Virus record (IMG/VR): IMGVR_UViG_3300042327_001501
Coordinates: 1-26,817 of that record
Reading direction: 5' to 3' (one strand)
Origin: a virus
Length of the DNA stretch: 26,817 nucleotides
The position numbers and the translations under genes were made by a program. The notes beneath the pieces are model-generated. The model saw nothing but the letters and a program-made list of their open reading frames with translations, did not search any database and had not been told where the DNA came from. Shown here in pieces: positions 6,215 to 14,976 of this stretch. Numbering within the stretch: the stretch's first letter is position 1; the number at the start of each line of letters is the position of its first letter.

Positions 6215-8596
6215 TTAGACCATCCGGGCAGGAATGGCATAGTTATTGCCATTAATCTTAAGAAAGATTTCAGTAGGATAATCTGAAGAATTAAGACTTC
6301 CGTTAATGCCAGAAGTGGTAGGGTCACTTTCAATGGTGAAGCTTCTGCTACCAAAGGACATTGTGAAGCCTTCCTTGATAAGCAGCTGCCCATTCAGCTC
6401 AGACACACCATTGACATAAAATGTATAGATTGAAGCTGCTGCTGTGTTTGTGCCAATTGCAACCCTGCCGTCAGCACCCACAATAAAGGAAGTGCTGTCA
6501 GGGCTGGTGCTGTCTTCAACCCGGATAGCTTCACCTGTTCCCTTCTGTGTGACGCGCAGCGCAGGGGCTGCGCCTGTGGTGTCAATAATCTGCGCTGCAC
6601 TAAAGGTGTTGGTCAGGTTTGATGTAGCGCAGTAAAAATTAGAAGTGCCAACCTTATAGCTCACCTTAGGGGAAGTGCCGGAAATCCACACATCACCTGA
6701 AACAGCATTTGTGGCAGTGGTGTTAAGTGCTGTGCCACCAATGTTGAATGAAGGATTGTTAGTGCCTAGGTCTGTCAGACTTACCTTCCCGGTAAATGTT
6801 GCACCATCAGTTCTGGCATAAGGTTCAACCCCTGAGCCAAGGCTGCCAGAGTAAAATCTGCCACCATAGATTGATGCTGTGCCTGTTGAACCAATCAAAG
6901 TAATGAAAGGCACACCACTAAACTCGCCACCATTTGAAATGACTGCCTGCCTTGCTCCGTTTCCTGCTTCAAGTGCCAGATAAGAGCCAAGTGAATAAGA
7001 CTCAGCCCTGATGCGTCCTGTGATCGCAGAAGACCCCACACCCACCACACCTGAGAAGATGGGACTAGATAAGGGGGCATACCCGGAAAGGTCAGGGGTG
7101 GTTGCAGCAGTGCTTTGAGTAGTGCCGTCAGGGAATGTCAGACCACCACCATTGGTAGCCAGCACCAGCTTGCCGTCAAAGGGTGTAAACTTATGCAGGT
7201 AGTGAGTCCCCGCGCCTGTGTCATTATAGGAGTCAATGACCAGATCAGCATTAAGGATATTCTTAATAGTGGGGGTCTGGATTTTCCCACTGAAAACAGG
7301 TTCAGACAAGTTAGCCTTAGCATCAAGCGCGGTCTGCAGCCCGGTCACATCCCCAATAATATGGGTGTGGCTGGTGTTAGCCTTCAGCGCAAGGGCTGTG
7401 TCCACTTGGCTGGTGCTATACACACCAAGGTTAGTGCGCATAGTCCCGGCAGTGCCGTCAGCTAGGTTTTGGCTGAGCTTGAAATACCTGCCGTCAGCTA
7501 CTGTCTGGCTAAGGTAGCTATCCAGCACCAAGGGCTGCACAGCGCCTGCGTCAATCACTGCATTTTGCAGGGTGCAAGCAATCTGCAGGACAGTCAGGGT
7601 TTTGCTGTTGCTGGTGATCTCCACTTCAAGGGTGGTCTGCACAAGGGGCGCACCATCCAGCAGGCTGATTGCTTCAGCTGTGTTAAGGTTAAGCTCACCC
7701 TTATAGCCAGCAAAGGAAAGCAGTCCAGCTGCGTCAGCTGTCAGCCCGGCAGTGGCAGGCTGGGTCTTAACTGTGATGTCATAGGCGTAAGCCCCAACCT
7801 GCGTGACGCTAACCTTGCCGTCAGCCAGCGCGCCAATGCTCAAGGCGTTTTGCACATCCAGCGCGGAAGCCCCAACGCTGATAGCTGCAGTGCTTACATC
7901 AGTCCCGGTCTGCGCGTCAAAGGATAGGCTGAAGCTACCACCCTTAGGGTCAGGGCTGATGCTAGCCCGGTAAGTGGCTTTAGTGCCGTCCCAAGCTGTC
8001 AGGCTTTCAACAGTGATAGCGCTGGCGGCAGTGGGGGTGAAGCTGGTAGCAAGTCCGGCAACAGTGCGCTGCAGGTGGACAAGGTAGATAGCAGGCTTAT
8101 TGGCATCCCCGGTCTGCAGGCTGGCTACAGTGGCAGCGCTCAAGGGGATCAGGGCAGCACCATTGGTGGTAAGCTCAGTGCGCGCGCCATTGGCATTGAA
8201 GACAATATTGTAATTGTCCCCGATCTTAGCGACAGTCACACCACCCGCAGCAGTGATGCTGGCAAGCAGGTTAAGCGCAGCCTGCACTACGGCAGGGGTA
8301 GCATTGAAGGCAAGGGCAGTGGTGGTGTCCCCGCCATAGCTCAGCGTCCAAGTCCCAGCTAGGGGGCTTTCATCAATCGCGCCCACAGCAACCCTGATAC
8401 CGGGGCTAGTGGGAAACCCGATTTCCTGCCGGGGGTAAGTGTTAAGCCCTGTGCTTTCCACTAGGTAAAGCTCCACAGTGGCAGTGTCACCCAGCGTGAA
8501 GACCGGGTTAGTCAGGCTGGTAGTCCCGGCAAAGTTGCCAAAGGCATCCCCTGTGCGCGGGTCAATAAAGAGCTTAATAGCAGAAGGCAGGGACAT
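6215..8596 (-). CDS. Tail fiber / receptor-binding protein
   Basis: A 793-residue protein at the end of the tail module. Residues 80-135 and 219-278 hold two copies of a beta domain (GTWTLSYGG...TPAVVQAALNLL...GGVTV...YNIVF and GSFSLSFDA...SALDVQNALSI...GKVSV...YDITV) of a kind common in phage and surface proteins. The motif SHTHIIGDVTGLQTALDAKA at 409-428 is a well-known phage tail-fiber repeat. The C-terminal half is Gly/Ser/Thr-rich and repetitive, as in trimeric beta-structured fibers. It probably binds the host surface. I see no peptidase S74 chaperone. The start is preceded by GCCCT, 55 bases after the previous stop. Confidence 0.85.
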   Translation of the reverse strand: MSLPSAIKLFIDPRTGDAFGNFAGTTSLTNPVFTLGDTATVELYLVESTGLNTYPRQEIGFPTSPGIRVAVGAIDESPLAGTWTLSYGGDTTTALAFNATPAVVQAALNLLASITAAGGVTVAKIGDNYNIVFNANGARTELTTNGAALIPLSAATVASLQTGDANKPAIYLVHLQRTVAGLATSFTPTAASAITVESLTAWDGTKATYRASISPDPKGGSFSLSFDAQTGTDVSTAAISVGASALDVQNALSIGALADGKVSVTQVGAYAYDITVKTQPATAGLTADAAGLLSFAGYKGELNLNTAEAISLLDGAPLVQTTLEVEITSNSKTLTVLQIACTLQNAVIDAGAVQPLVLDSYLSQTVADGRYFKLSQNLADGTAGTMRTNLGVYSTSQVDTALALKANTSHTHIIGDVTGLQTALDAKANLSEPVFSGKIQTPTIKNILNADLVIDSYNDTGAGTHYLHKFTPFDGKLVLATNGGGLTFPDGTTQSTAATTPDLSGYAPLSSPIFSGVVGVGSSAITGRIRAESYSLGSYLALEAGNGARQAVISNGGEFSGVPFITLIGSTGTASIYGGRFYSGSLGSGVEPYARTDGATFTGKVSLTDLGTNNPSFNIGGTALNTTATNAVSGDVWISGTSPKVSYKVGTSNFYCATSNLTNTFSAAQIIDTTGAAPALRVTQKGTGEAIRVEDSTSPDSTSFIVGADGRVAIGTNTAAASIYTFYVNGVSELNGQLLIKEGFTMSFGSRSFTIESDPTTSGINGSLNSSDYPTEIFLKINGNNYAIPARMV

Positions 8597-8651
8597 AGGG
8601 CTTAGGTTTCAATGTTGCTGGAAGGTCAAAGGATAGCGCGCTGGCTTGGCT

Positions 8652-9488
8652 TTAGACTGTGTAGAAAGGCGCAGGGGTGCAGGTTTCCTCAGCTGCATCA
8701 TCACCATAAAAGCCCGGAGTCTTATAAGTTATGGTAGTCACAGTGATCTTGGTGGTTACATCATAAGTCAGAGACTCATCAGGCGGGGGGTATGGGTAAA
8801 GGTTCAGCTCAGTCACTTCCTTGCGTGAGTCAAAGCCGTGTTTTGGGCTGCCATCTTGGAATGTCCCACCCTTGGGAAACACAAAGCCACGATCAATACG
8901 CTGCTGGTCAGTCAAGTCCCTGAGTGAGTCGAAATCGTGCTTATTCTGTTCAAAGTCATCAGGCAGCTGCAAGGTCACTGTCACTTCTTCTTCACTGCGC
9001 TCAGTCTCCACAATCTGTCCGGGGGTGCTGCTCCAGAATGGGTAAGACTCAGAAGGTTGCACTAGGTCAAACTCCTGCTCAGTCACCACAGTTTCCTTTT
9101 TAATTTTCCAAGTAAAGGTGACACCCTTGAAGGGTATATGATCCTCAAACCTGCGCGCCAGCGTCAGATTGAGTAATACCATCCCATACTCAGCATAGTT
9201 TAGCCTAGCATTGAAAGTGCTAATATCATCACGCCAAAACTCTGGCGCGTGATAAGCGCTGCCAGACCCGCAAATGACTCTGCCGTTGCCTTCAAATACT
9301 CTAGTGCCGGGGGGCGTAAAATACCAATTGCCGCCACCTTGCTCTTGGTCAAAGCTATGTTCCCTAATGGTCGCATAACCAAGAGGCTGCTTAGGTGTGC
9401 CGTCAGCTTCATACTCAGTAAAGGTGCGCTTGTGTGAGGTCAGATAAAAAGGCTCTGACTGAAAGGGGTTATTTACTTCAGCCATCAT
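8652..9488 (-). CDS. Putative tail-tip / virion structural protein
   Basis: A 278-residue protein that I do not recognise. It is rich in Thr, Tyr, Phe, Asp and Glu, with alternating hydrophobic patterns typical of beta-sheet virion proteins (TKITVTTITYKTPGF near the end). It lies between the tape measure and the fiber, where siphoviruses encode distal tail and baseplate proteins. Its start overlaps the stop of the preceding gene (ATGA), with a second ATG next to it. The assignment as structural is from position and composition only. Confidence 0.6.
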   Translation of the reverse strand: MMAEVNNPFQSEPFYLTSHKRTFTEYEADGTPKQPLGYATIREHSFDQEQGGGNWYFTPPGTRVFEGNGRVICGSGSAYHAPEFWRDDISTFNARLNYAEYGMVLLNLTLARRFEDHIPFKGVTFTWKIKKETVVTEQEFDLVQPSESYPFWSSTPGQIVETERSEEEVTVTLQLPDDFEQNKHDFDSLRDLTDQQRIDRGFVFPKGGTFQDGSPKHGFDSRKEVTELNLYPYPPPDESLTYDVTTKITVTTITYKTPGFYGDDAAEETCTPAPFYTV

Positions 9489-9979
9489 ACCCTAGAAAAG
9501 TAATAAAAGGCTGTGTTAGGTTCAGTCAGCTTCCGGCGCTCAGCCCAGACAGACCCGGAAACAAGGGGGGTAATACTCCAGCTTACTGAAGGTGGTGCGC
9601 CTTCAACAGCTGAAGGGGTGGTTGTCTTAGTCAGTAAAGCTATGGCAAGATAACCATAACCATCAGTATCCTGTGTGGCTTCAGTCGCAGTCACTACTTG
9701 GACAGTGGCTTGAATAGGAAAGCGTTGGTTTTTCTCTCCTGTGCATTTGATAACCACCATATGCTCATTACCAGACCCGGAAGGGAAGCTGACCTGCAGG
9801 GGGCTAGGCACTACATTATTAACTGTGCCGGGTGTCACCTTCAGGACACCTTGCCCAGCTTCGTTTAAATCCTCATAGACTGTAAGGGGTGGCAGTGGCG
9901 CGGGTGCAGCCTGATCTATAATGAGAGAAGCCCCACCCCTTGAATTAGTGTAGGTATATCCTATGCCTTGCTGGATCAT
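9485..9979 (-). CDS. Putative tail-tip / virion structural protein
   Basis: A 164-residue protein, mostly predicted beta strands, with several Pro-rich turns (QAAPAPLPPLTVYEDLNEAG) and Ser/Thr-rich strands (FPIQATVQVVTATEATQDTD). It has no domain I can name. The start follows the upstream stop after 9 bases and is preceded by AGCT. It probably belongs to a tail-tip complex with the genes on both sides, based on position and overlap. Confidence 0.6.
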   Translation of the reverse strand: MIQQGIGYTYTNSRGGASLIIDQAAPAPLPPLTVYEDLNEAGQGVLKVTPGTVNNVVPSPLQVSFPSGSGNEHMVVIKCTGEKNQRFPIQATVQVVTATEATQDTDGYGYLAIALLTKTTTPSAVEGAPPSVSWSITPLVSGSVWAERRKLTEPNTAFYYFSRV

Positions 9980-9988
9980 AGCTGTAAG

Positions 9989-10708
9989 TTAGTTATGCTT
10001 AACATAAACCTTATTGTGATAACCACCGGGGCTGATGCGTATTGTGAAACTGATTTTATATAGGTGGGCATACTTCTCATAGTTAAGTGAAGTAAGCATA
10101 GCAAAACGATCGTGAAAGGCAGAGATAGATTGGTTGCCACTTGGCAGCACCACATCCTGCATACCCGGCATAGTCAGGAAAACCTTGCTGACCATATTAA
10201 CTCCGTCCTGAACCTCACTTTTATTGGCTGTGTAGTATGTCGCGCTAATGGAGCTATCACCCACAAGGTATGATTTAACTCCCACCAAAGCATTACTCAC
10301 AGCAAGCGCGCTGGTTTCAGGAAAGCTTTGCGTCCTGCTATCCCAGCCTAGTGGCTTAAGCACTTTGACAAAATCCTTATGCACTTGGATTGGCTGCGTC
10401 CCGGTATTCACATCACCCTTAACTTGGATGGTGGTGCGGTCACCTGTTTCAATCCCCACATAATCTGAGGTTATGACAGCCCAGCCACCCTTGCTGATGG
10501 TGTAGGTAGATCGGTGACACTTAAGCCTGCCGTCCTGCGGGTGGGTAGCTCCAGACTTGGGCGCGCGGGCTGCAGCGCTGCTAGCGTCACACTTGAAGGT
10601 CAGCTTGGAAGTGATCAGCCCAAAGCCATCACTTTCAATAGTCCAATCAGGCTGCAGCTCAAGGGAGCTACCTGCAGCCCCAGCGCCTTTCTTAATTAAT
10701 TTAGTCAT
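9989..10708 (-). CDS. Putative tail protein (possible distal tail position)
   Basis: A 239-residue protein directly after the tape-measure gene, where lambda-like phages encode the distal tail protein. The sequence is beta-rich (ESDGFGLITSKLTFKCDA, then YKISFTIRISPGGYHNKVYV), but I cannot match it to the Dit or gpM families. The N-terminus (MTKLIKKGAGAAGSSLELQP) is basic and flexible. The start ATG follows the stop of the tape measure after 6 bases (TAAGACCTAATG). Confidence 0.6.
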   Translation of the reverse strand: MTKLIKKGAGAAGSSLELQPDWTIESDGFGLITSKLTFKCDASSAAARAPKSGATHPQDGRLKCHRSTYTISKGGWAVITSDYVGIETGDRTTIQVKGDVNTGTQPIQVHKDFVKVLKPLGWDSRTQSFPETSALAVSNALVGVKSYLVGDSSISATYYTANKSEVQDGVNMVSKVFLTMPGMQDVVLPSGNQSISAFHDRFAMLTSLNYEKYAHLYKISFTIRISPGGYHNKVYVKHN

Positions 10709-10714
10709 TAGGTC

Positions 10715-12052
10715 TTAAGCGTTAAAGGTTGTCTGATTGATACCACCCTTGGTGAAGTCAATAGAGGCAGGCACTTCCGGCAGGGTCTTAACATTAAGCT
10801 TCTGCAGCTCAATCAGGATTGATTGCTGGATGTCCAAGGTTTTCTGCTGAATGTCCAAGCCATTAGTCAGGGCTTCACCAGCCAGACCGCCCCCAATGTC
10901 GCGCAGGCTGGATGCTGTCAGCTTGCCTGTGCCTGCAGCGTTTTCAGCGTCAAGCTTCTCCTTAGCGTCAAGCGCGTCACCTAGGGCTTTCTTATCCTTG
11001 TCAGCCTTATCCTTAGCAGCTTTGTCTTCCTTCTCTTTATCAGCAGCTGCCTTGGCATCCTGCTTTGGCTTTTCCTTGGCTTCCTTGTCAGCTGCTTCCT
11101 TCTTATCCTTTTCAATCTTGGCAGCTGCGGCAGCATCACGCACCCGCTGAGCAGCAGCTGTGTTGGCAGCTAGATCAGCAGCCTTCTGATCCTGCGCGCG
11201 CTTCTTAAGGATTTCACTTACTTGCTTCTGGATTTCAGGCATAGAAGCTAAAGCCCCGGTGCTTAGACCACCCCCAAAGGACTCACTAGCTTGAGCTGCA
11301 ACCAGCGCCCTACCTTCTGGGTCTTTATCTAAAAAGGTTTCGGTCACTGCCTTCTTAGCGTCATTATACTCTTCACGCGCTTTCTTTCTGCGTTCCTCAG
11401 CCTTGGCTGCGCGCAACACTGCAGCTTCTTCCTCAGTAAGCCCTTCAGTGTCCACAAATCCCTGCTTAAGTTTGGCAGCTTCACGCAGCGCCGGGAGCAG
11501 CTCCTTAGCCAGAGTCTCACCCAGCAGGGCAGTTGCCATTTGCATAGCATCAGCTTCACCTGTAGCGCCTGAGATCGCAGTCCCCATACGCTCAATAACT
11601 GCAATAGCATCAATGTTGCCCCTAGCCACATCCTCAGCAGCAAAGCCAAGCGCGTCACGCAGGACTTTAGCAGCATCACTTAGGGGGTCTTTCCCTGCTT
11701 CAATCAGCTTAACAGCTTCAGTGTAAAGCTTGCCCACCTTGCCCACAGCTATACCAGACTCATCAGCTGCACCTTTAAGGCGCTGCCAGACATCTACGCT
11801 AACACCCAAGTCAGCTGCCTCATCCTTAAGCTTGGATGCGTTTTCAGTGGCAGCTTCCATACGCTTGTTATACTCATCCATTTTATCAGTAATGAAACCA
11901 ATGCCTGTTTGCAGCAGGGTAAGGGGCGCGGCAAAGGATAGGAAGGACTTAGCCACATCCTTACCGAAGTCCTTGATTTTCTTATTAACTGTTTCAACGG
12001 CAGCGCTGGCTTGGTCTTTCGCGCTGATGTTAAACTCTAGACCTAGGGACAT
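10715..12052 (-). CDS. Tail tape measure protein (short)
   Basis: A 445-residue, strongly helical protein. The first 60 residues (FNISAKDQASAAVETVNKKI, then a hydrophobic stretch with SFLSFAAPLTLLQTGIGF) look like the N-terminus of many tape-measure proteins. Residues about 300-365 are a long, charged, low-complexity helix built from Ala, Lys, Asp and Glu. It follows a chaperone-sized gene, as tape measures do. By the usual rule of about 0.15 nm per residue the tail would be about 65 nm long, much shorter than lambda (853 residues). No peptidase or muramidase domain is visible. The start follows the upstream stop after 2 bases (TAACAATG). Confidence 0.78.
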   Translation of the reverse strand: MSLGLEFNISAKDQASAAVETVNKKIKDFGKDVAKSFLSFAAPLTLLQTGIGFITDKMDEYNKRMEAATENASKLKDEAADLGVSVDVWQRLKGAADESGIAVGKVGKLYTEAVKLIEAGKDPLSDAAKVLRDALGFAAEDVARGNIDAIAVIERMGTAISGATGEADAMQMATALLGETLAKELLPALREAAKLKQGFVDTEGLTEEEAAVLRAAKAEERRKKAREEYNDAKKAVTETFLDKDPEGRALVAAQASESFGGGLSTGALASMPEIQKQVSEILKKRAQDQKAADLAANTAAAQRVRDAAAAAKIEKDKKEAADKEAKEKPKQDAKAAADKEKEDKAAKDKADKDKKALGDALDAKEKLDAENAAGTGKLTASSLRDIGGGLAGEALTNGLDIQQKTLDIQQSILIELQKLNVKTLPEVPASIDFTKGGINQTTFNA

Positions 12053-12054
12053 TG

Positions 12055-12639
12055 TTAAGGGGTGGGTTTAGGGTTGGCTTCTACTTTTGCCGATTGGTCA
12101 ATCTGGGTCAGCTGAGCAATCAGGTCTTCATCATCAGTGCTGATAAACTCCAGCTTGCTGCCCTGCTGGATACTGAAGGCAGCTGACAGCCAGAAAGCCT
12201 TTGCCTCAGGCATATTGAAAGCGTCCTGATAGCTGATGCCATTCCTGATCAGGTTGCAGGCAACACTTAGCTGCCAAGGCACAGTGCTTGCCGCCCCTGC
12301 GCGCTGGTCTTTTCTTTCCCAAAACTTTGGATAAGAGTCCACCCGGTCAATATGCTTGATGAAGGCAGTGCAGGCGCGAGCCAGCAAAGGCTTTGACAGT
12401 GTGAGCTTAAGGTTAAGCCAGCTGTCCTGAAGGGTGGGTTTATCAATGCGCTCATCAGCGCAGACCTTCAGCGCCACAATCAGGTCAGCTGCGGTCAGCT
12501 CAGTCTGCTCCTGCAGGAAGGGACTGCCTATGCCTTCAAGGAAAAGCCTGTGCCGGAGGCAGAAGGGCTTGAGCCTTTTGCCTAAGATCACTGTGACCGC
12601 AGGCGTGAGGAAGGCAGAAAGAAAGCGCTGGTCAGCCAT
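12055..12639 (-). CDS. Putative tail assembly chaperone
   Basis: A 194-residue protein just before the tape measure, the standard place of gpG-like tail assembly chaperones. The middle and C-terminal parts (WQLSVACNLIRNGISYQDAF, MPEAKAFWLSAAFSIQQGSK) have the helical, Trp and Met-Pro containing pattern I associate with such proteins, but the match is loose. I saw no slippery heptamer with an extended second frame, so no gpG-GT type frameshift is claimed. A 49-base gap with short AGCGCT palindromes lies in front of its start, which is preceded by GAGGTT. Confidence 0.5.
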   Translation of the reverse strand: MADQRFLSAFLTPAVTVILGKRLKPFCLRHRLFLEGIGSPFLQEQTELTAADLIVALKVCADERIDKPTLQDSWLNLKLTLSKPLLARACTAFIKHIDRVDSYPKFWERKDQRAGAASTVPWQLSVACNLIRNGISYQDAFNMPEAKAFWLSAAFSIQQGSKLEFISTDDEDLIAQLTQIDQSAKVEANPKPTP

Positions 12640-12688
12640 AACCTCAGGCTGCCAGCGCTTCTGGTGAAAGCAAAGCTAAGCTCAGCGC

Positions 12689-13033
12689 TTAGGCAATACC
12701 TTCATAGTCAATGGCTGTGATGCTAATACGCATATAGCCCTTAGCTTCACCGCGCTCTTCAATGGATTGGATATGTCCTGAGAAAGCGATGCCATTACCT
12801 GTGAAGGTAAGGTTGTCACCAATGCTGGCTGTGTAGCTGGAAGGCACTAGACCTTCAGCAGAAAGGGTGGTGCGCTCATCAGAATAGCGCACACCGATCA
12901 CCACACCCGCAGAGTTAGTGACTTCATCAGCATTGGCAAAGGACTTGCCAACAGAATAGCTTTGAATTGTCAGCCCGGTGATAGTGCCGTTAATGCCGTA
13001 AATATGGGCTGTGCCCTTCTGCGTAGTTGCCAC
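12689..13033 (-). CDS. Putative tail tube (major tail) protein
   Basis: A 114-residue beta-rich protein (GTAHIYGINGTITGLTIQSY, GVVIGVRYSDERTTLSAEGL, then GHIQSIEERGEAKGYMRISI). Small tail-tube proteins of this style are common in siphophages and lie between the tail terminator and the chaperone gene, as here. It would stack as rings around the tape measure. Only a GTG start (MATTQKG) is available, without an SD; 47 bases separate it from the upstream stop. The family name is from pattern and order, not a strong motif. Confidence 0.6.
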   Translation of the reverse strand: MATTQKGTAHIYGINGTITGLTIQSYSVGKSFANADEVTNSAGVVIGVRYSDERTTLSAEGLVPSSYTASIGDNLTFTGNGIAFSGHIQSIEERGEAKGYMRISITAIDYEGIA

Positions 13034-13080
13034 TGTGGTATAGGGTTAAGGGTGAGGAAGGTTTACCAATGCAGCCCAAG

Positions 13081-13515
13081 TCAAACAGCGCTCAGGACAA
13101 TAAGGACTTCAAAGGTAAGGGTGCTGTCAAAGCACCTTTCCCCGCGCCCTTCCTGCAGCCCGGTCAGGGTAATGTCATAGCAGCTGGCATCACCCTGAGC
13201 TGTGAACACAGCTTTAAGCCCCGGCAGATCAGACAAGCTACCAAGCACATCCTGCACAGCAGCCCGGTGGGTAGCGCGGGGGGTATCATCAATCTGGGTA
13301 AAGACCCCAATGCTGACTTGGCAGTTATAGTTTCCTAGACCTTGGGCAAACCCGGTAGGGTAGCTGGCAGACTCACAGGCTACCACAATGCTGGGCAGCT
13401 GCAGCTCTTCAGCTGTCTCACCATTATTGATATGGTAGGCAGCAAGGGAAGTCTCAGCTGTGAGCTTGGCGGCAAGCGCGTCTTCAATAATGCTTAGGGG
13501 GCTTTTGATACTCAT
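13081..13515 (-). CDS. Putative tail terminator / tail completion protein
   Basis: A 144-residue protein with the layout of gpU/gp17-type tail completion proteins: an N-terminal helix (SPLSIIEDALAAKLTAE), a strand with a conserved-looking LPSIVVACE, a central strand (YNCQVSIGVFTQ) and a C-terminal strand (STLTFEVLIVL). It would form the ring that ends tube growth and docks the tail to the head. The start follows the upstream stop as TAA-CCTTT-... ATG, one of the genome's standard junctions. Confidence 0.65.
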   Translation of the reverse strand: MSIKSPLSIIEDALAAKLTAETSLAAYHINNGETAEELQLPSIVVACESASYPTGFAQGLGNYNCQVSIGVFTQIDDTPRATHRAAVQDVLGSLSDLPGLKAVFTAQGDASCYDITLTGLQEGRGERCFDSTLTFEVLIVLSAV

Positions 13516-13520
13516 AAAGG

Positions 13521-14474
13521 TTAGGTAGGGGTTTGACCATTGTTAGCTTTTTCAATGGCAGCGCGCATAAAGTGATTGAGCCTGCGCTGCAGTTTACCAG
13601 CTCGCGCACCCATCACATAGCGCCTAGTCCCGGCAAGATAGCCAACCCCGAAAATATCCCCTAGATCATTACGCACAGTCATTAGCACATTATTGCTGTT
13701 AGTCTGGTATTTGTTCAGACCTACAGCGCCGTGGTTTGCGTTATGGCGCGTAATCCAAGTGGGCAGCTTCCGTAAGCCAAAGGCTTTGTCTATTCCGTTA
13801 ATCTTAGGTTTACCAATCTTATGGATAGCAGCAACCCAGCCAGCTTTTAACCAGCCAACGCGCTGCTGCCGTTTCTTGATATAGTCCTTAATTACTTTTA
13901 CCGGGGCAAAGGCGTAGCTTTCACTAGCCCCCATTAGCTGCTTGCCGTTGCTGGTCTTCCTGATGCGTCCTTTATACTGCGCCCTAATGCGATTGTGCCG
14001 CGCTTCTAGGCTAGGCTCATTAAGCACCTGATGGTTGCGCGATCCGTTCCACTTACGCAGCAGGACTTTGGCGCGCGCAAATGAGCGCCGCACATCTTGG
14101 TCAGCCCACAGCTTCATTATGATCCCACTAGACTTGGGGGGCTTGCCCTGCCGCCAAGCTACATACTTTTCAAAAGCACCAGACTTAGCATTTACAGCAG
14201 TGGCAGCGCTTTTGCTGTCTTCAGTCACAATGGTTAAAATGTCATTAGCCACAGCCCAATTACCCCAGCGCTCAGCAATCTTTTTATCACCCTTGCCCCC
14301 GGCAGCACCATCAAGCGGGGGGCTGTATTTAATTGCTTCACGGCAGGTCAGCGCGCCTTCCTCTTTCACAAGGTCTTCAGTAAGCTGGCGGGTGTAATCA
14401 GCAAAGCCTTTGAAAGACTTGCTGAGCGTCTCCACTAGGTTTCGCCTAACTGTAATTGTAATATCCCCAGCCAT
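13521..14474 (-). CDS. Putative head-tail / minor tail protein (HK97 gp10-like position)
   Basis: A 317-residue, very basic protein (many Arg and Lys, e.g. IKDYIKKRQQRVGWLKAGWV) with an N-terminal part resembling gp10/gpZ-like connectors (TCREAIKYSPPLDG, where peptide and Pro-Pro pattern is typical) and an unusual length; HK97 gp10-type proteins are usually 120-200 residues. Position between the FII-like connector and the tail terminator supports this role. Its ATG overlaps the upstream stop (TAATG). The function of the extra basic middle region is unknown. Confidence 0.6.
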   Translation of the reverse strand: MAGDITITVRRNLVETLSKSFKGFADYTRQLTEDLVKEEGALTCREAIKYSPPLDGAAGGKGDKKIAERWGNWAVANDILTIVTEDSKSAATAVNAKSGAFEKYVAWRQGKPPKSSGIIMKLWADQDVRRSFARAKVLLRKWNGSRNHQVLNEPSLEARHNRIRAQYKGRIRKTSNGKQLMGASESYAFAPVKVIKDYIKKRQQRVGWLKAGWVAAIHKIGKPKINGIDKAFGLRKLPTWITRHNANHGAVGLNKYQTNSNNVLMTVRNDLGDIFGVGYLAGTRRYVMGARAGKLQRRLNHFMRAAIEKANNGQTPT

Positions 14475-14803
14475 TAGCGCTGGTCAGCGTCCTGACACTG
14501 CATTTGCAGCCAAGCGCTGCCGGGTTTGTAAGTGAAGGCTGTGACCCGGTAGGGGCGCGCATCAAAGGTCAGGCGCTTGCCGGGTTGCATATGGGACTTG
14601 GCAGCTAGGGCAGCTGTGGTAGCTGGCACTTTGATTAGCGTAGTGATCTTATCCATTAGACCCCCTTGCTCAAGGCTGGGGGTAAGGGTGGGGTCACTAG
14701 CCATAGCTGCATAGCTTACGCCATTGATGGTGACTGTCTGCCCTGCCTCAGCGCAGATAGCCTGCGCGTCAGCTAGCCACATAGCTGCAAGGTTGCTGTC
14801 CAT
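14474..14803 (-). CDS. Putative head-tail joining protein (lambda gpFII-like)
   Basis: A 109-residue protein from ATG at 14803 (MDSNLAAMWLADAQ). The open frame runs back to a GTG at 14935, but that codon lies inside the stem of an intrinsic terminator, so the ATG is preferred. The sequence gives a helix, then strands (QTVTINGVSYAAM, KRLTFDARPYRVTAFTYKPG, WLQMQCQD) as in gpFII-like attachment proteins, which bind the connector below gpW. The position after the capsid gene fits. Family assignment rests on size, predicted fold and order. About 120 bases between terminator and start hold no clear gene. Confidence 0.62.
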   Translation of the reverse strand: MDSNLAAMWLADAQAICAEAGQTVTINGVSYAAMASDPTLTPSLEQGGLMDKITTLIKVPATTAALAAKSHMQPGKRLTFDARPYRVTAFTYKPGSAWLQMQCQDADQR

Positions 14804-14923
14804 ACTATTGCCGGGGCTGACAAGCAGGCGCGCTGTCCTAGGGGTCTGGCTGGGCTGTGGCAGGCTTTGCCGGGGGCGGGTGCTACCCTGATACCAACCC
14901 AGCCAGCCAAGGCGCACAGGCAC

Positions 14924-14955
14924 AAAAAAGCCCACCCTGTTTCCAAGGTGAGCTT
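14924..14955 (-). terminator. Rho-independent terminator after the capsid gene
   Basis: On the minus strand a 9-bp stem (AAGCTCACC pairing with GGTGGGCTT, one G-U pair) closes a 10-base loop (TTGGAAACAG) and runs into TTTTTT. It starts 21 bases after the capsid stop codon. It is a textbook intrinsic terminator, and the clearest one in the window. Partial read-through would set a high capsid to tail-gene ratio; that is inference. Confidence 0.85.
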
Positions 14956-14976
14956 GATAGCAGCTGAGCGCTAAGC

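Noticed and set aside
12055-12639. Programmed frameshift in the tail chaperone gene, as in lambda G/GT
   Set aside because: No slippery heptamer near the 3' end and no second frame of useful length before the tape measure, which starts 2 bases after the stop.
12640-12688. Hairpin CTAAGC/GCTTAG with two AGCGCT palindromes as a terminator
   Set aside because: The stem is only 6 bp and no T tract follows; AGCGCT is common throughout this genome.
14804-14935. N-terminal extension of the FII-like gene to GTG 14935
   Set aside because: The GTG lies in the stem of the intrinsic terminator and the added residues look like translated non-coding sequence; ATG 14803 gives a protein of the expected size.
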